A DNA stretch of 64,000 nucleotides from Streptomyces griseus (GCF_900460065.1 NZ_UAVD01000039.1:186001-250000); one strand, 5' to 3'; positions 17,950 to 26,590 are shown, counted from the first letter of the stretch. Made by a program: numbers and translations. Notes: generated by a model from the letters alone, not told the origin.

Positions 17950-18174
17950 TCAGCCGCAGCAGCCGCCCCCGCAGCAGCCCCCGCCGCCACCGCCACCGCC
18001 GCCGGACGGTGCGGGGCCGGACGCCGCTGCTCCGCCCACGGCCACGGCGGACAACAGCTTGACGGTGTCGTCGTGGCCCGCGGGGCAGGCGGCGGGGTCC
18101 GAGGACCGCGCCATGGGACGGCTGACTTCGAACGTGTCTCCGCAGGTGCGGCAGCGGAATTCATAGCGAGGCAT
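17950..18174 (-). CDS. FmdB family zinc-ribbon protein
   Basis: 74 residues. MPRYEFRCRTCGDTFEV is the standard FmdB_N start with the first C-x2-C. The second ligand pair is degenerate (CPAGH). The C-terminus is a run of glycines ending CCGGGCCG, with four extra cysteines that may bind metal. FmdB-type proteins are predicted regulators or small zinc-binding proteins, and the role is unknown. It is transcribed away from the large coiled-coil gene. Confidence 0.85.
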   Translation of the reverse strand: MPRYEFRCRTCGDTFEVSRPMARSSDPAACPAGHDDTVKLLSAVAVGGAAASGPAPSGGGGGGGGGCCGGGCCG

Positions 18175-18226
18175 GGGCTCAGGTTAGGGCCTCCGGGCCG
18201 CGGGCCACATCCCCCGGCGGTCCGCC

Positions 18227-19672
18227 TCAGGCGCCGGTGCCGCGCTCCTCACGGATGTCGGAGACGACCCGGGCCGCGGTCTGCCGAACAGCCTCGGTCT
18301 CGGTCAGGAAGTGCCAGTAGTCGGGGTGGCGCCCTTCGAGCCCGGCGATCGCCCGCTCCAGCCGGGCGACGGAGTCGTCGAGCGGCCGTGCGTGCCGGGG
18401 GTCGGGCGTGTGCCGGCCCGCCATGGCCAGGCGCTGGGCGTCCCGCACCGCGAACCGGGTCCGCTCGATCTCCTGCTGCGGGTCCTTCGCCACGGCGTTC
18501 AACTGCCGCAACCTGTCACCGGCGGCGGAGACCGCCTCGTCCGTGGCGTTGAGCAGGGCACGGACCGTGGACAGCCGGGACGTGGCATCCGCCCAGCGCT
18601 GCTCGTCGCGCGCCTTCGCCGCCTCCGCGAGCTTCTCCTCGGCCTGCCGGACGTTGACGGCGGCCTGCTCCGGAACGGGCTGGAGATCCTGCCAGCAGGC
18701 GGCCGAGAAGCGCCGCCGCAACTCGCTGAGCACCGGCTCCACCGAACCTGCCCGGGTCGTCAGGGCCTGGGCGCGGGTCCGCAGCGAGACGAGCCTGCGG
18801 TCGATCTCGGCGGCCCGCTCGGGCAGCCGCTCCGCCTCGATGCGCACGGCCTCGGCGTCGCGCAGCACCGTGTCGGCCCGCTGGAGGGTCTCCGCGACGC
18901 CGTGCGCCCCCGCCCCCTGGTTCAGCTTGGTCAGCTCCGGGGCGAGGGCGGCGAGCCGGGCGGCGAGCTCGTCGGCCCGCAGCCCGGAGGCCCGCACGCT
19001 GTCGAGGGCGTTGCTCGCCCCCAGGAGCGCCTGCCGGGCCCGCTCGACGGCGGGGGCGAGCCGGGCCAGCTGCGTCTCCGCGCTGCCCAGCAGCGGCCCG
19101 AGCCCCTGGGCGAAGCGGTCCAGCTCGCCCTTGACCCGCACGAGGTCGTCCTTGGCCCGGGTCAGCTCGGTGCGGGCTCTGGAGGCCACGGCGGGCTCCA
19201 GATCGTCCCGGTCCAGGTCGTGGCTGTCGACGGCGGTGATGTAGGTGTGACTGACCTCGTCGATGCGCCGGCCGAGCGCGGCGAAGTCCTCGGACGCCTT
19301 GCGACCGCGGGCGGAGCCGTCCACGGCGTTGATGGTCTCGATGGAGATCCGGAGATCACGCTGGGCGCTGTCCAGCTCGTAGAACGCCTCGGCGGCGGCG
19401 TCCTTCGCGGCCTGCGCGTCGGCCCGCTCGTTCTCCCCGCGGCCACCGAACCACCGGCGCGTACCCCCACCGGCGAAGGCGGCGGGCAGCGCGGCGAGCA
19501 CGAGGGGCACGGGCAACAGCATCAGCGCCAGGACGTCCCGGACCCCGGAACCACCGAGCCCACCGGGCCGCCGGAACCCGCCGGGGGCGTGCTGCCCCGG
19601 TCGGCCCTGCTCCCTCTGGACGGCGGAACTCCCACCCGCTCCTGCCTCCGGCCGCGCGTGTGTCGCCGTCAC
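18227..19672 (-). CDS. Membrane-anchored coiled-coil protein, function unknown
   Basis: 481 residues from GTG 19672 (VTATHARPEAG), chosen because GGAG lies six bases upstream. The open frame extends much further 5' but overlaps the DUF4097 gene in another frame. A Gly/Pro-rich cytoplasmic start precedes one transmembrane segment (about residues 44-62, VLALMLLPVPLVLAALPAAF). The rest is almost entirely Ala/Glu/Arg/Leu heptad-type helix with no cysteine-rich or enzymatic motif. It could act as a structural or signalling stalk. Its neighbour on the same strand is the DUF4097 lipoprotein, 71 bases upstream, so the two may form an envelope pair. Confidence 0.8.
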   Translation of the reverse strand: MTATHARPEAGAGGSSAVQREQGRPGQHAPGGFRRPGGLGGSGVRDVLALMLLPVPLVLAALPAAFAGGGTRRWFGGRGENERADAQAAKDAAAEAFYELDSAQRDLRISIETINAVDGSARGRKASEDFAALGRRIDEVSHTYITAVDSHDLDRDDLEPAVASRARTELTRAKDDLVRVKGELDRFAQGLGPLLGSAETQLARLAPAVERARQALLGASNALDSVRASGLRADELAARLAALAPELTKLNQGAGAHGVAETLQRADTVLRDAEAVRIEAERLPERAAEIDRRLVSLRTRAQALTTRAGSVEPVLSELRRRFSAACWQDLQPVPEQAAVNVRQAEEKLAEAAKARDEQRWADATSRLSTVRALLNATDEAVSAAGDRLRQLNAVAKDPQQEIERTRFAVRDAQRLAMAGRHTPDPRHARPLDDSVARLERAIAGLEGRHPDYWHFLTETEAVRQTAARVVSDIREERGTGA

Positions 19673-19743
19673 ATCCCTCTCCCGTGCCGATTCGCCCTGC
19701 CCGGTACATTGTCCCACCAGGTAAGGACGAACACACGGGTCGG

Positions 19744-20544
19744 TTAGTTCGCGCTTCGCACCGTGACTTGGCCGTTGTCGCTGCGGGCCTTCACCACATG
19801 GGCGCTGCCGCCGTCGCGCGGCACCCCGATCGAGACGTTCCCGTTGTCGGCGGAAGCGTCCACCGCGTACTTCTGCCCGCCCGGCGGCAGGTCGATGGTG
19901 ATGCCCCCGTTGTCGCTCACGGTGTCCACGAGGGCGGGCACGGACGTGAAGCCGAGCCGGATCTCCCCGTTGTCGGCACGGGCGACCACGGAGGAGGCCG
20001 ATATCCGGTCCGCCCGCACCTCCCCGTTGTCGGTCTTCAGCTTCAGCGCGCCGCTCGCGTCCCGGACATTGATCCTCCCGTTGTCCGACGAGAGGTCCAG
20101 CGCGCGGTCGAAGCCGGTGGCGCTGATCGTCCCGTTGTCCGACGAGGCCGTCACATCGACCCCGCGCGGCACCTTCACCCGGTGCCGGGCCTCGCAGTTG
20201 TTGATCAGCGCGTCGCACTTCACCCGGAGCGTGAGGGTGTCGCCCTCCATGTTCCAGACGGGGTCGGGCCCACTGCCCAGCACCACCCACCCGTCGACCT
20301 GCCGCTCCACCTCGACCTGCTCCACGTCGGCCGGCACGAGGTCCACGGTGGCGTTGTCGGCGTCGATGGTCAGGGTCTTCCCCGTCAGGGCGAACGACTT
20401 GCGCTCGACGGGAGCGTCGTCGACGTCCGTCCCTCCGCACCCGGTGAGAGCCAGGGCCAGCAACGTGACCCCGCCCCCCAGAGCGAGAGCCCGCCCGGGC
20501 GCTCCACGGAGCGTGCGGGTCGCTGCGCTCTTCACGATGTCCAC
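19744..20544 (-). CDS. DUF4097 beta-strand-repeat lipoprotein
   Basis: 266 residues from GTG 20544, with GGGGGA upstream. A lipobox ends LALALTGCGG (Cys about residue 37), giving an exported lipoprotein. The mature part is a right-handed beta-helix-like array whose repeats carry the triplet DNG seven times (SDNGTI, SDNGRI, TDNGEV, ADNGEI, SDNGGI, ADNGNV, SDNGQV), the DUF4097/DUF4098 hallmark. Such proteins are often adhesin-like or linked to anti-sigma systems. No partner sigma factor is adjacent. The tRNA-Val follows 188 bases away on the other strand. Confidence 0.88.
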   Translation of the reverse strand: MDIVKSAATRTLRGAPGRALALGGGVTLLALALTGCGGTDVDDAPVERKSFALTGKTLTIDADNATVDLVPADVEQVEVERQVDGWVVLGSGPDPVWNMEGDTLTLRVKCDALINNCEARHRVKVPRGVDVTASSDNGTISATGFDRALDLSSDNGRINVRDASGALKLKTDNGEVRADRISASSVVARADNGEIRLGFTSVPALVDTVSDNGGITIDLPPGGQKYAVDASADNGNVSIGVPRDGGSAHVVKARSDNGQVTVRSAN

Positions 20545-20731
20545 GGTGATCGGTCCCCCAGTGCGTGCCGGACGGTGAGGCACCGGACATCGCTGCCGGC
20601 GCACTCCAACCGTATGCACCGAGGCCGCCCGACGGGATCCGGACGGCTACCGTCTCGTGGTGGGGTTATCCCCCGCACCGACCGGTTTATGAGCAGGGGC
20701 GCCGGTCCATGTAGGCTGTTGCCTCATCCAC

Positions 20732-20803
20732 GGGTGCGTAGCTCAGGGGTAGAGCGCTGCTCTTACAAAGCAGATGTCGGCGGTTCGAAACCGTCCGCGC
20801 CCA
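20732..20803 (+). tRNA. tRNA-Val (anticodon TAC)
   Basis: 72 bases. The acceptor stem GGGTGCG pairs with CGCGCCC (one G-U), with discriminator A at 20803. The D arm contains TAGCTCAGGGGTAGAGC. The anticodon stem CTGCT/AGCAG encloses the loop CTTACAA, so the anticodon is TAC (valine, GUA codons). The T arm holds GGTTCGAAACC. CCA is not encoded. Confidence 0.95.
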
Positions 20804-20810
20804 CTCGTAC

Positions 20811-20844
20811 GAAGACCCCCGGCCGATCGCGGCCGGGGGTCTTC
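20811..20844 (+). terminator. Terminator of the tRNA-Val gene
   Basis: GAAGACCCCCGGCC (20811-20824) and GGCCGGGGGTCTTC (20831-20844) form a perfect 14-base-pair stem seven bases after the tRNA. Confidence 0.88.
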
Positions 20845-20873
20845 GGCATCCAGCCCCGACATCAAGGGCGCGG

Positions 20874-21130
20874 TCACCCACGGTCGGGCCGGTGCCGCCC
20901 CGGCATGCGGTCGAGGAGACTGACGGTCTCGCGCCGCGTGTCCTGCCCGACGTGGGCGGGGATGTTCGTCGCGACCGCGATCTGACTGTGCCCGAGGATC
21001 TCCATCACCACACGGGGAGCGGTCCCGGCGGCGGTGAGCAGGGTCGCGCAGCCGTGGCGGGCATCGTGCAGCGGATGAAGCGAAGCCCTGCGGTGCCGGC
21101 GACCCGGGTGAGCGACCGATACGGGTCGCG
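20874..21130 (-). pseudogene. Tyrosine recombinase (integrase) C-terminal remnant
   Basis: Two adjacent frames together read like the end of an actinomycete integrase: RDPYRSLTRVAGTAGLRFIR (21130 to about 21071), then LHDARHGCATLLTAAGTA and ILGHSQIAVATNIPAHV. One base is missing between FIR and LHDARHG, causing a frameshift at about 21071. The R-x-x-R/H box (HDARHG) and LGHSQI are intact, but the catalytic tyrosine expected in TNIYxHV is proline. The gene is thus truncated, frameshifted and active-site dead. It ends 71 bases from tRNA-Val, the usual position for an element inserted at a tRNA 3' end. Confidence 0.8.
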
Positions 21131-21304
21131 GGCTGATGTCGGCACACCGAAAAGCAGAGGAGAGCTGACGCATCGTCAAGTCCCGTGATGTGAGGGCTTC
21201 GGTGTCGGGCGCCTGACGAACCGATGAGTTTTCTGCGCTGCGGCGGTCCTATCGGGAGTAGCAGCACCACAGCAGTGCGGCCCCTACGCGAACCGGAGAG
21301 AAAC

Positions 21305-22141
21305 GTGGCAACAGCACGCAAGCAGTCGGACGGAACCGGGGCCCGGGTCGTCTCCGCGGACGGCACCGAGATCGCTTTCGAGCAGTCGGGCCGCGGGCCG
21401 GCCGTCGTCCTGGTCGCCTCCGCACTGGCAGACCGCTCGGACACGACGAAACTCGCGGCTCTCCTGGCCCAGCACTTCACTGTGATCAACTACGACCGGC
21501 GCGGACGGGGTGCCAGCGGTGACGCCGAGGTCTACGCCCCCGACCGTGAGGTCGAAGACATCGCCGCGTTGGTCGAACACGCCGGCGGTTCGGCGTCGTT
21601 GTTCGGCTCGTCCTCCGGAGCGGTTCTCGCCCTGCGCGCGGCCGCGGCGGGGGTCAACGTCGAATGCCTGGCTCTGTACGAGCCGCCGTTCGTTGTCGCC
21701 GAAGGCGACGACGGGCCGCCCAGGGATCTCGCGCGGCAGATCACCGCGCTGCTCGCGGAAGGCCGGCGCAGTGACGCGGTCAAGTACTTCATGACCAGGG
21801 TGCAGGGCATGCCCGGCATCGCCGTGTTCTTCATGAAGCTCATGCCGAAGATGTGGGCGAACCTCACCGAGCTGGCCGGGACTCTGCCCTATGACATCGC
21901 GGTCATGGGCGACACCCAGCAGGGAAAGCCTCTCGACGCGGAGGAGTGGAAAGGTGTGGCCGTACCCACCCGCGTGCTGACCGGTGGCAAGAGCCCGGCC
22001 GCGTTCCGGCGCGGCGCCCTCGCCGTCACCGAGATCCTGCCGCAGGCCGACCACCGCACTCTGCCCGGTCTCAACCATGGTGCCGTGGTCATGGCCCCGA
22101 AGAAGATCGCCCCGCACATCATCGAGTTCATCAGGGGATGA
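21305..22141 (+). CDS. Alpha/beta hydrolase
   Basis: 278 residues from GTG 21305 with GGAGAG upstream. The fold is shown by the strand-loop VVLVASALADRS, the NYDRRGRGAS segment (about residues 63-72), and the nucleophile elbow FGSSSGAVLAL (about 99-109; the canonical G-x-S-x-G appears as G-S-S-S-G). The C-terminal LPGLNHGAVVM carries the catalytic histidine. It resembles small non-specific esterase/epoxide-hydrolase-like proteins frequent in actinobacteria. Substrate is unknown. It lies just beyond the integrase remnant and could be cargo of the lost element or native. Confidence 0.88.
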   Translation: MATARKQSDGTGARVVSADGTEIAFEQSGRGPAVVLVASALADRSDTTKLAALLAQHFTVINYDRRGRGASGDAEVYAPDREVEDIAALVEHAGGSASLFGSSSGAVLALRAAAAGVNVECLALYEPPFVVAEGDDGPPRDLARQITALLAEGRRSDAVKYFMTRVQGMPGIAVFFMKLMPKMWANLTELAGTLPYDIAVMGDTQQGKPLDAEEWKGVAVPTRVLTGGKSPAAFRRGALAVTEILPQADHRTLPGLNHGAVVMAPKKIAPHIIEFIRG

Positions 22142-22271
22142 GCTTTTCGTTCGAGCGGTTCGGCGGCGCTTGGTACTGGCTTCTGGTACTCGGAGCAGCT
22201 CCAACTGACCGCCGACCCCCGAACGACCGCAACGCACGGGAGGGACTTCAGCTGTCGAGTTCCGGCCGGGG

Positions 22272-22832
22272 TCAGTAGAGCCAGCGGTCCAGGAGTCCTG
22301 GCCAGAGGAACCCCTCGTAGCCGTCGAAGGCCGCCGGGTCGATTTCCTTCAGCTCCTCGGCCAGCCGGTTCAGCTCGGCGAAAGCCCGGTCTTCCTCCTC
22401 CTCCGAGAGGTGCTCCTCGGGCCCGTCCGGTTCGCTGAGAAGCTCTGAGGCTGTGACGCGAGTGCCGTAACGGTGAAGGGCGTCGAGCCACACGCCGACA
22501 TCCGAGTTGGCGAACCATGCCTCGCCGTCCGGCATGACGAAGTAGACCGCCCCGGTCTCCGGCTCGACGCCGAACGATGACCGCTCGGCCCGATCATCGG
22601 GGTCCGCCTGTTCGGTGAGACGGTAGAGCGGGCCCCGGGACGTGGGCAGGGCCGGCTCGGCCTCACTCTGCACCACGACTCGTCGGACGAGGCGCGGTGC
22701 CACCGGGATCCCGACCTCGACGAGCTGTGCCTTCGCGGAGCCGGGGATCCGCCAGCCGGCCACATCGTCCCGTCCGGCTCGCGTGACGTGGCCCGGACCG
22801 GCCCACGCGGTCAGCTGGTCGTACGTCGCCAT
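22272..22832 (-). CDS. Probable SUKH-4 family immunity protein
   Basis: 186 residues from ATG 22832 (MATYDQLTAWAG) with GGAGGATCG upstream. The pattern RSSFGVEPETGAVYFVMPDGEAWFANSDVGVWLDALHRYG, quoted here only through its parts FGVEPETGAVYFV and FANSDVGVWLDAL, matches the SUKH superfamily (glycine-rich strand followed by a helix after the NS/D-x-x motif). SUKH proteins neutralise nuclease toxins of polymorphic systems, and some act as generic regulators. No toxin gene is adjacent. The C-terminus is strongly acidic (EEEEDRAF) and ends in aromatic residues. Assignment is from pattern only. Confidence 0.6.
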   Translation of the reverse strand: MATYDQLTAWAGPGHVTRAGRDDVAGWRIPGSAKAQLVEVGIPVAPRLVRRVVVQSEAEPALPTSRGPLYRLTEQADPDDRAERSSFGVEPETGAVYFVMPDGEAWFANSDVGVWLDALHRYGTRVTASELLSEPDGPEEHLSEEEEDRAFAELNRLAEELKEIDPAAFDGYEGFLWPGLLDRWLY

Positions 22833-22975
22833 CGAACGATCCTCCACCGTCGGCTGCGGTGCTGACCCTATCGAGCCGGTCTCAGGTCACGGCACGGGCG
22901 CACGCGCGGGACAGCCCTGGGGCGGTGGCGTTCGGAGCCGTGCGCGCTTACCGGCCCGGCCGGCCGCACCGCTGC

Positions 22976-23266
22976 TCAGGGGCGGGAATCGGCGTCGCGC
23001 GCCTCGGTCATGAGTCTCTGTACTTCCATCACCGTGTCGCGCAGGTCTCCCGGCCGTACGGCCTCGTGCGCGAGCCATTCATCGAGGCGGGGGCGCAGAT
23101 ATCGGACCGTTCCGGGCCCGTGGCGCCGCAGGGCCGAGCGGTTGATCGAGATCTCTTCCTGGATCTCCCGTCGCAGCTCGTCGGTCCAGCCCTGTTCGCG
23201 GTCGACGCGCTTCAGCGGTGCCTTCAGGGCGGCCACGGCGCGGTCGAGGGACTCCGGCAGGTCCAC
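22976..23266 (-). CDS. Small helical protein, unknown
   Basis: 96 residues. It is rich in Arg, Glu and Leu and predicted all-helical, with no cysteines, signal peptide or known motif. I do not recognise a family. Codon use is typical of the genome, with G/C at third positions. It lies between the SUKH-like gene and the SnoaL-like gene, all on the reverse strand but with gaps of 143 and 48 bases, so an operon with the SnoaL-like gene upstream is possible. Confidence 0.6.
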   Translation of the reverse strand: MDLPESLDRAVAALKAPLKRVDREQGWTDELRREIQEEISINRSALRRHGPGTVRYLRPRLDEWLAHEAVRPGDLRDTVMEVQRLMTEARDADSRP

Positions 23267-23314
23267 GGCTCACCCGTCTCGCGCGAGTCCAACGGTGGCC
23301 CATCGTAGGTCCCG

Positions 23315-23782
23315 TCACCGCGCGCGGTCGCTCACCGCCTCCGCGATCGACAGGCTGTTCTCGTAGAGGTGGTGCCGGGTGATCCGGCCGTTCTCCACGG
23401 TGAGGCGCAGCGCGAACGGCCCCTCGAAGGATTTACCCGTCGCCCGCACAGTCCCGGACAGGTGCCCCGTCAGGACGGCGTCCGTGCCGTCGACGAGGAA
23501 GGCGTCGACGGAGGCGCGTGCGTCCTCGGGCACGGTGTGCTCCATCAACTCCGTGAACTGGGCCGCGCATTCGGCGGCCGTGGACCGGGGGCGGATCCAT
23601 GGCACGGTCGGGTTCTCGGCGAGCAGCCAGTCGACCTCGTCGGCGAAGAGTGCCGTGAGCCGTGCGGTGTCTCCGGCCAGCCGGGCGGCGAGGAAGGCCT
23701 GCACCACGGCCCTGGTCGTCTCGGCGGGGGAGGACGTGGTGGCGGCCGGGCTCGTCGTGGGGGTGGTGGGTGTCACGGACAT
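23315..23782 (-). CDS. SnoaL-like / NTF2 family protein
   Basis: 155 residues. A Thr/Pro/Ala-rich leader of about 25 residues precedes a cone-shaped NTF2-like domain: VVQAFLAARLAGDTARLTALFADEVDW, shown through its ends VVQAFLAARLA and LFADEVDW, then WIRPRSTAAECAAQF and a closing strand NGRITRHHLYEN. Such proteins are isomerases, hydrolases or ligand binders. No catalytic pair is obvious, so the activity is unassigned. It is first in transcription order on the reverse strand, with ATG at 23782 preceded by GGAGAGCACC. Confidence 0.85.
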   Translation of the reverse strand: MSVTPTTPTTSPAATTSSPAETTRAVVQAFLAARLAGDTARLTALFADEVDWLLAENPTVPWIRPRSTAAECAAQFTELMEHTVPEDARASVDAFLVDGTDAVLTGHLSGTVRATGKSFEGPFALRLTVENGRITRHHLYENSLSIAEAVSDRAR

Positions 23783-24120
23783 GGTGCTCTCCTCGCTGCT
23801 GGGGCGGGGCCGGTCGGTGGCTGCTTCCCGCTGATGGGTTTGATCCTGCCGGGGGCGGGCGTTCGCGGTCGATTACGTCGGAGGTAATGCCGGAGGCCGG
23901 CCATGGCGGACGGGGGCGGGGTGGGGCCGTGTCGTGGCGCTTCCTCGGGCGCGGGTACCGGGGGCACCTGGACGTTCGCCGTGCGACGAACCGTCCTACC
24001 CTGGGCCGGGCGTCGCGGGAGCGGCCGGTTGACGGTGCGTCGTCCATCGGTCCCGCGCCGTGCCGCGGAACGCGGCGGAACGGTGGCTCGGCTGAACGAC
24101 GTGGTACCAGGGGGTAGTTC
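23783..24120. other. 338-base intergenic region without a recognisable gene
   Basis: It separates the reverse SnoaL-like gene from the forward GNAT gene and must contain both promoters. It is strongly GC-rich. GATTACGTCGGAGGTAATGC near 23870 is a small imperfect palindrome (ATTAC/GTAAT) and the only notable structure. No confident -35/-10 pair was found. Confidence 0.4.
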
Positions 24121-24789
24121 ATGGGGCGGACGCTGGCCGGGATCCTGGCCGGGGCGGCGCACGGGCGGTTTCCCGACGCCGACGGGAGGACGACCGTGGT
24201 CCCCGCGCCGAGTGACCGGGACACGGGGGTGATCGCCTTCACCGCGCACTCCGTCGTGTTCACCGACGAGGATCCCGGGTGGGTCCGTGCCACGCTCGCC
24301 GCCCTGGAGTGCGATGCGCTGGCCGCCACCATGCACCCCCGCTTCCTGACGGCCTTTCTGGAGCGCACCGGGCGCGTCACCGACACGATCGACCTCCTGA
24401 CCGTCGCGGACCCGTTGCCCGGTGGGCCCGCGCTGGAGCTGAGGGAGGTCAGCGATTCCGTGCACCCGCGGGCGACGAGTGCCCGTCGGCGCCGGGACGG
24501 GGTGCGGATGTGGGAGGCCGACGGGGGAGTGCTGGTGCTCGGGCGCGGCGTGGCGGGGCGGTGGGAGGTCGCCGTCGAACTGGACGAGGACGCCCGGCAC
24601 CGGGGCCTCGGCCGCGCCCTCGCCACCGCCGCACGGCACCTCGTACCCCCGGGCGAACCGCTCTGGTCGCAGCAGGCCGCAGGCAACGCGCGCAGCATCC
24701 GGGCCTTCCAGGCCGCCGGATTCCGCCCGGTCGGCTCGGAGGTGCTGCTGCTCGACAACGGTCAGGGGCAGGACACCGGGGGAGCGTGA
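24121..24789 (+). CDS. GNAT family N-acetyltransferase
   Basis: 222 residues. The C-terminal half is a GNAT fold: EVAVELDEDARHRGLGRALATAA (about residues 142-164), given through its core RHRGLGRAL, is acetyl-CoA motif A (R-x-x-G-x-G/A). It is followed by ARSIRAFQAAGFRPVGSEVLLL, the motif B helix, in its usual N-A-R-S-x-R-A-F-Q form. The N-terminal 100 residues are unlike standard GNATs and probably bind the acceptor. Start ATG at 24121 follows AGGGGGTAGTTC. It sits 56 bases ahead of the inositol phosphatase gene on the same strand. Confidence 0.85.
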   Translation: MGRTLAGILAGAAHGRFPDADGRTTVVPAPSDRDTGVIAFTAHSVVFTDEDPGWVRATLAALECDALAATMHPRFLTAFLERTGRVTDTIDLLTVADPLPGGPALELREVSDSVHPRATSARRRRDGVRMWEADGGVLVLGRGVAGRWEVAVELDEDARHRGLGRALATAARHLVPPGEPLWSQQAAGNARSIRAFQAAGFRPVGSEVLLLDNGQGQDTGGA

Positions 24790-24844
24790 GGGCGGTGACG
24801 GGCGCACCGTACGGCGGTCGCGGGCTCCCGCTACTCTGCTCGGC

Positions 24845-25693
24845 ATGATCGACGCACCCGTGAGCCCGACGGACACCGAGGTGGCGGCAGCCGCGGCCCT
24901 GGCCGGGGCGGAGGTCGTGCGCGACCGGTACGGGCGGCGGCACTCCCGTATCGACAAGGGCGCCGGGGACTTCGCCACCGACGCCGATGTGGCGGCCGAG
25001 GCGGCGATCCTCGACGTCATCCGTACCGCCCGGCCCGGGGACGCGGTGCACGGCGAGGAGGGCGGCCGGTACGGCGAGGCCGGCGCGGTACGCGCGTGGT
25101 TGGTGGACCCCTTGTGCGGGACGCTCAACTACGCCACCGGCTCCCCACTGGTCGCCGTCAACGTGGCGTTGCGCAACGGCCCGGCCGCGGTGGCCGACCC
25201 GTTCAGCGGCGAGGTCTTCCTGACCGACGGCGAGACCGCATGGGTCCGTCACGGCACGGCAGGGCGGGCCTCCCGTCGTGTCGCGGGGCGGCCGGAGGCG
25301 GGCGAGGAGCGGTTGGCGCCGACGGCGGACACCCGGCTGGTGGACGTGAACCTCGATCCTCCCTTCCCGGGCGCCCCCGCCTTCCGCGCCGTCGACCTGC
25401 TCGCCCGTCCCGGGTTCGTCGAACGGTTCCGCCCCCGCGTCCTCTCCACGACGCTCGCCCTGGCCTGGGTCGCGGCCGGCCGGAGGGCCGCCTACGTCAC
25501 CGACGGCGGCGACCTGAGCGGGAGCGTCCACTTCGCCGCCGGGATCGCCCTGTGCCGGGCCGCCGGCTGCGTCGTCACCGGGGTCGACGGCGCTCCCGTC
25601 GGGCCGGAGGGCCGCGGCCTCGTCGTGGCCGCGGACGCGGAGACGCACGGGCTGCTGATGTCGTCGATCCGTGAGCGCGGGCGGAGTGCCTGA
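24845..25693 (+). CDS. Inositol monophosphatase family protein
   Basis: 282 residues from ATG 24845. The metal-binding motifs of the Li-sensitive phosphatase fold are present: GEEGG (about residues 64-68) and WLVDPLCGTLNYATG (about 79-93, the D-P-L-D-G-T-x-N motif, but with Cys in place of the second Asp). That Asp normally binds metal, so D-P-L-C-G-T may lower or change activity. The third site near DGGDLSGSVHFAAG is shifted too (W-D normally). It is best called an IMPase-fold protein of uncertain catalytic competence. Confidence 0.85.
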   Translation: MIDAPVSPTDTEVAAAAALAGAEVVRDRYGRRHSRIDKGAGDFATDADVAAEAAILDVIRTARPGDAVHGEEGGRYGEAGAVRAWLVDPLCGTLNYATGSPLVAVNVALRNGPAAVADPFSGEVFLTDGETAWVRHGTAGRASRRVAGRPEAGEERLAPTADTRLVDVNLDPPFPGAPAFRAVDLLARPGFVERFRPRVLSTTLALAWVAAGRRAAYVTDGGDLSGSVHFAAGIALCRAAGCVVTGVDGAPVGPEGRGLVVAADAETHGLLMSSIRERGRSA

Positions 25694-25746
25694 ACCGCCG
25701 CACCGCCCGTGCCGGACCGGCGGTGTGCCCGCCGTGCCGCGTTCCC

Positions 25747-26370
25747 TCAGATGTGCAGCTCGGGCGGGAAGCCGGTCCAGCGGAGTGCGGCGGGCAGGTG
25801 GCCGGTGTCGTTGAACAGGAGGAGGGCCGGCGGGCGGCCGGGCGCGTAACGGATGACGGTCAGTGCGGCGTTGGCGTGGTTGATGCCCAGCCAGCGCCAC
25901 TCCGGGGCGTCCAGCGCGGCCCGGACGAGCCAGGCGGCGAGGAAGTTGTGGGTCACGAGCAGCTCGTGGCGGGGCTCCTCGCCCTCGACCGTTCCCGTGA
26001 ACCGCGCCAGAGCCTCCCGGGCCAGCCCGGGCCCCGGCTCGCGCTCCGCCGCCGGGAACCCGGCGAGACGGGCGAGCGTCTCGTCGGCCGACTCCGTCGG
26101 CAGCTCCTCCCGTCGCGGCAGGTACGGGAGGTAGTCGCCGGCCGGTTCGGAGCGGAGCAGCGGAACTCCCGCGAGCCGCTCACCGATCAGCCGCGCCGTC
26201 TGCTCGGCGCGCGGGAGCGGGCCGTGGTGGATCGCCGTGATCGGGGCCCCGCGGAGCCGCTCACCCAGCAGGGCGGCCTGACGGCGGCCCGCGTCGGTGA
26301 GCGTGCTCTCGTCGGCGGAGGCCTGCCCGTGCCGGGTGAGGTACAGGTAGCGGGCAGCCGTTGCCGTCAT
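25747..26370 (-). CDS. Histidine phosphatase (phosphoglycerate mutase-like)
   Basis: 207 residues. LYLTRHGQAS (about residues 9-18) is the RHG catalytic motif with the phosphorylated histidine. The second arginine lies in HHGPLPRAEQTARL, and the second histidine in ELLVTHNFLAAWLV. Members hydrolyse small phosphomonoesters or act as mutases. Here a broad phosphatase is likely. ATG at 26370 has GGAGGAACC upstream. It is convergent with the inositol phosphatase gene and separated from it by 53 bases. Confidence 0.92.
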   Translation of the reverse strand: MTATAARYLYLTRHGQASADESTLTDAGRRQAALLGERLRGAPITAIHHGPLPRAEQTARLIGERLAGVPLLRSEPAGDYLPYLPRREELPTESADETLARLAGFPAAEREPGPGLAREALARFTGTVEGEEPRHELLVTHNFLAAWLVRAALDAPEWRWLGINHANAALTVIRYAPGRPPALLLFNDTGHLPAALRWTGFPPELHI

Positions 26371-26590
26371 GGGCGGTTCCTCCGTCGCGGTTCATGATCG
26401 TACGAACGCCTCCGGAGACGTTCGGGCGTGCTCGGGTGGTTCCGCCGAGGCCGACGGGGGCCCCTCCAGCCCCCGGGGCCGCCGAGGCCCCCAGGGCTGG
26501 AGGGGCCCGCGAGGCTGAAGGGCGCCCGCAGGGCTTGGGGGACGCGCCTCCCGGGATGCGCGGGGGCAGTGCTCAAGGCACCGTGGAGGC

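Noticed and set aside
20780..21304. Second att repeat of the tRNA-Val 3' end
   Set aside because: I found no further copy of the tRNA 3' end in the window, so element boundaries cannot be drawn.
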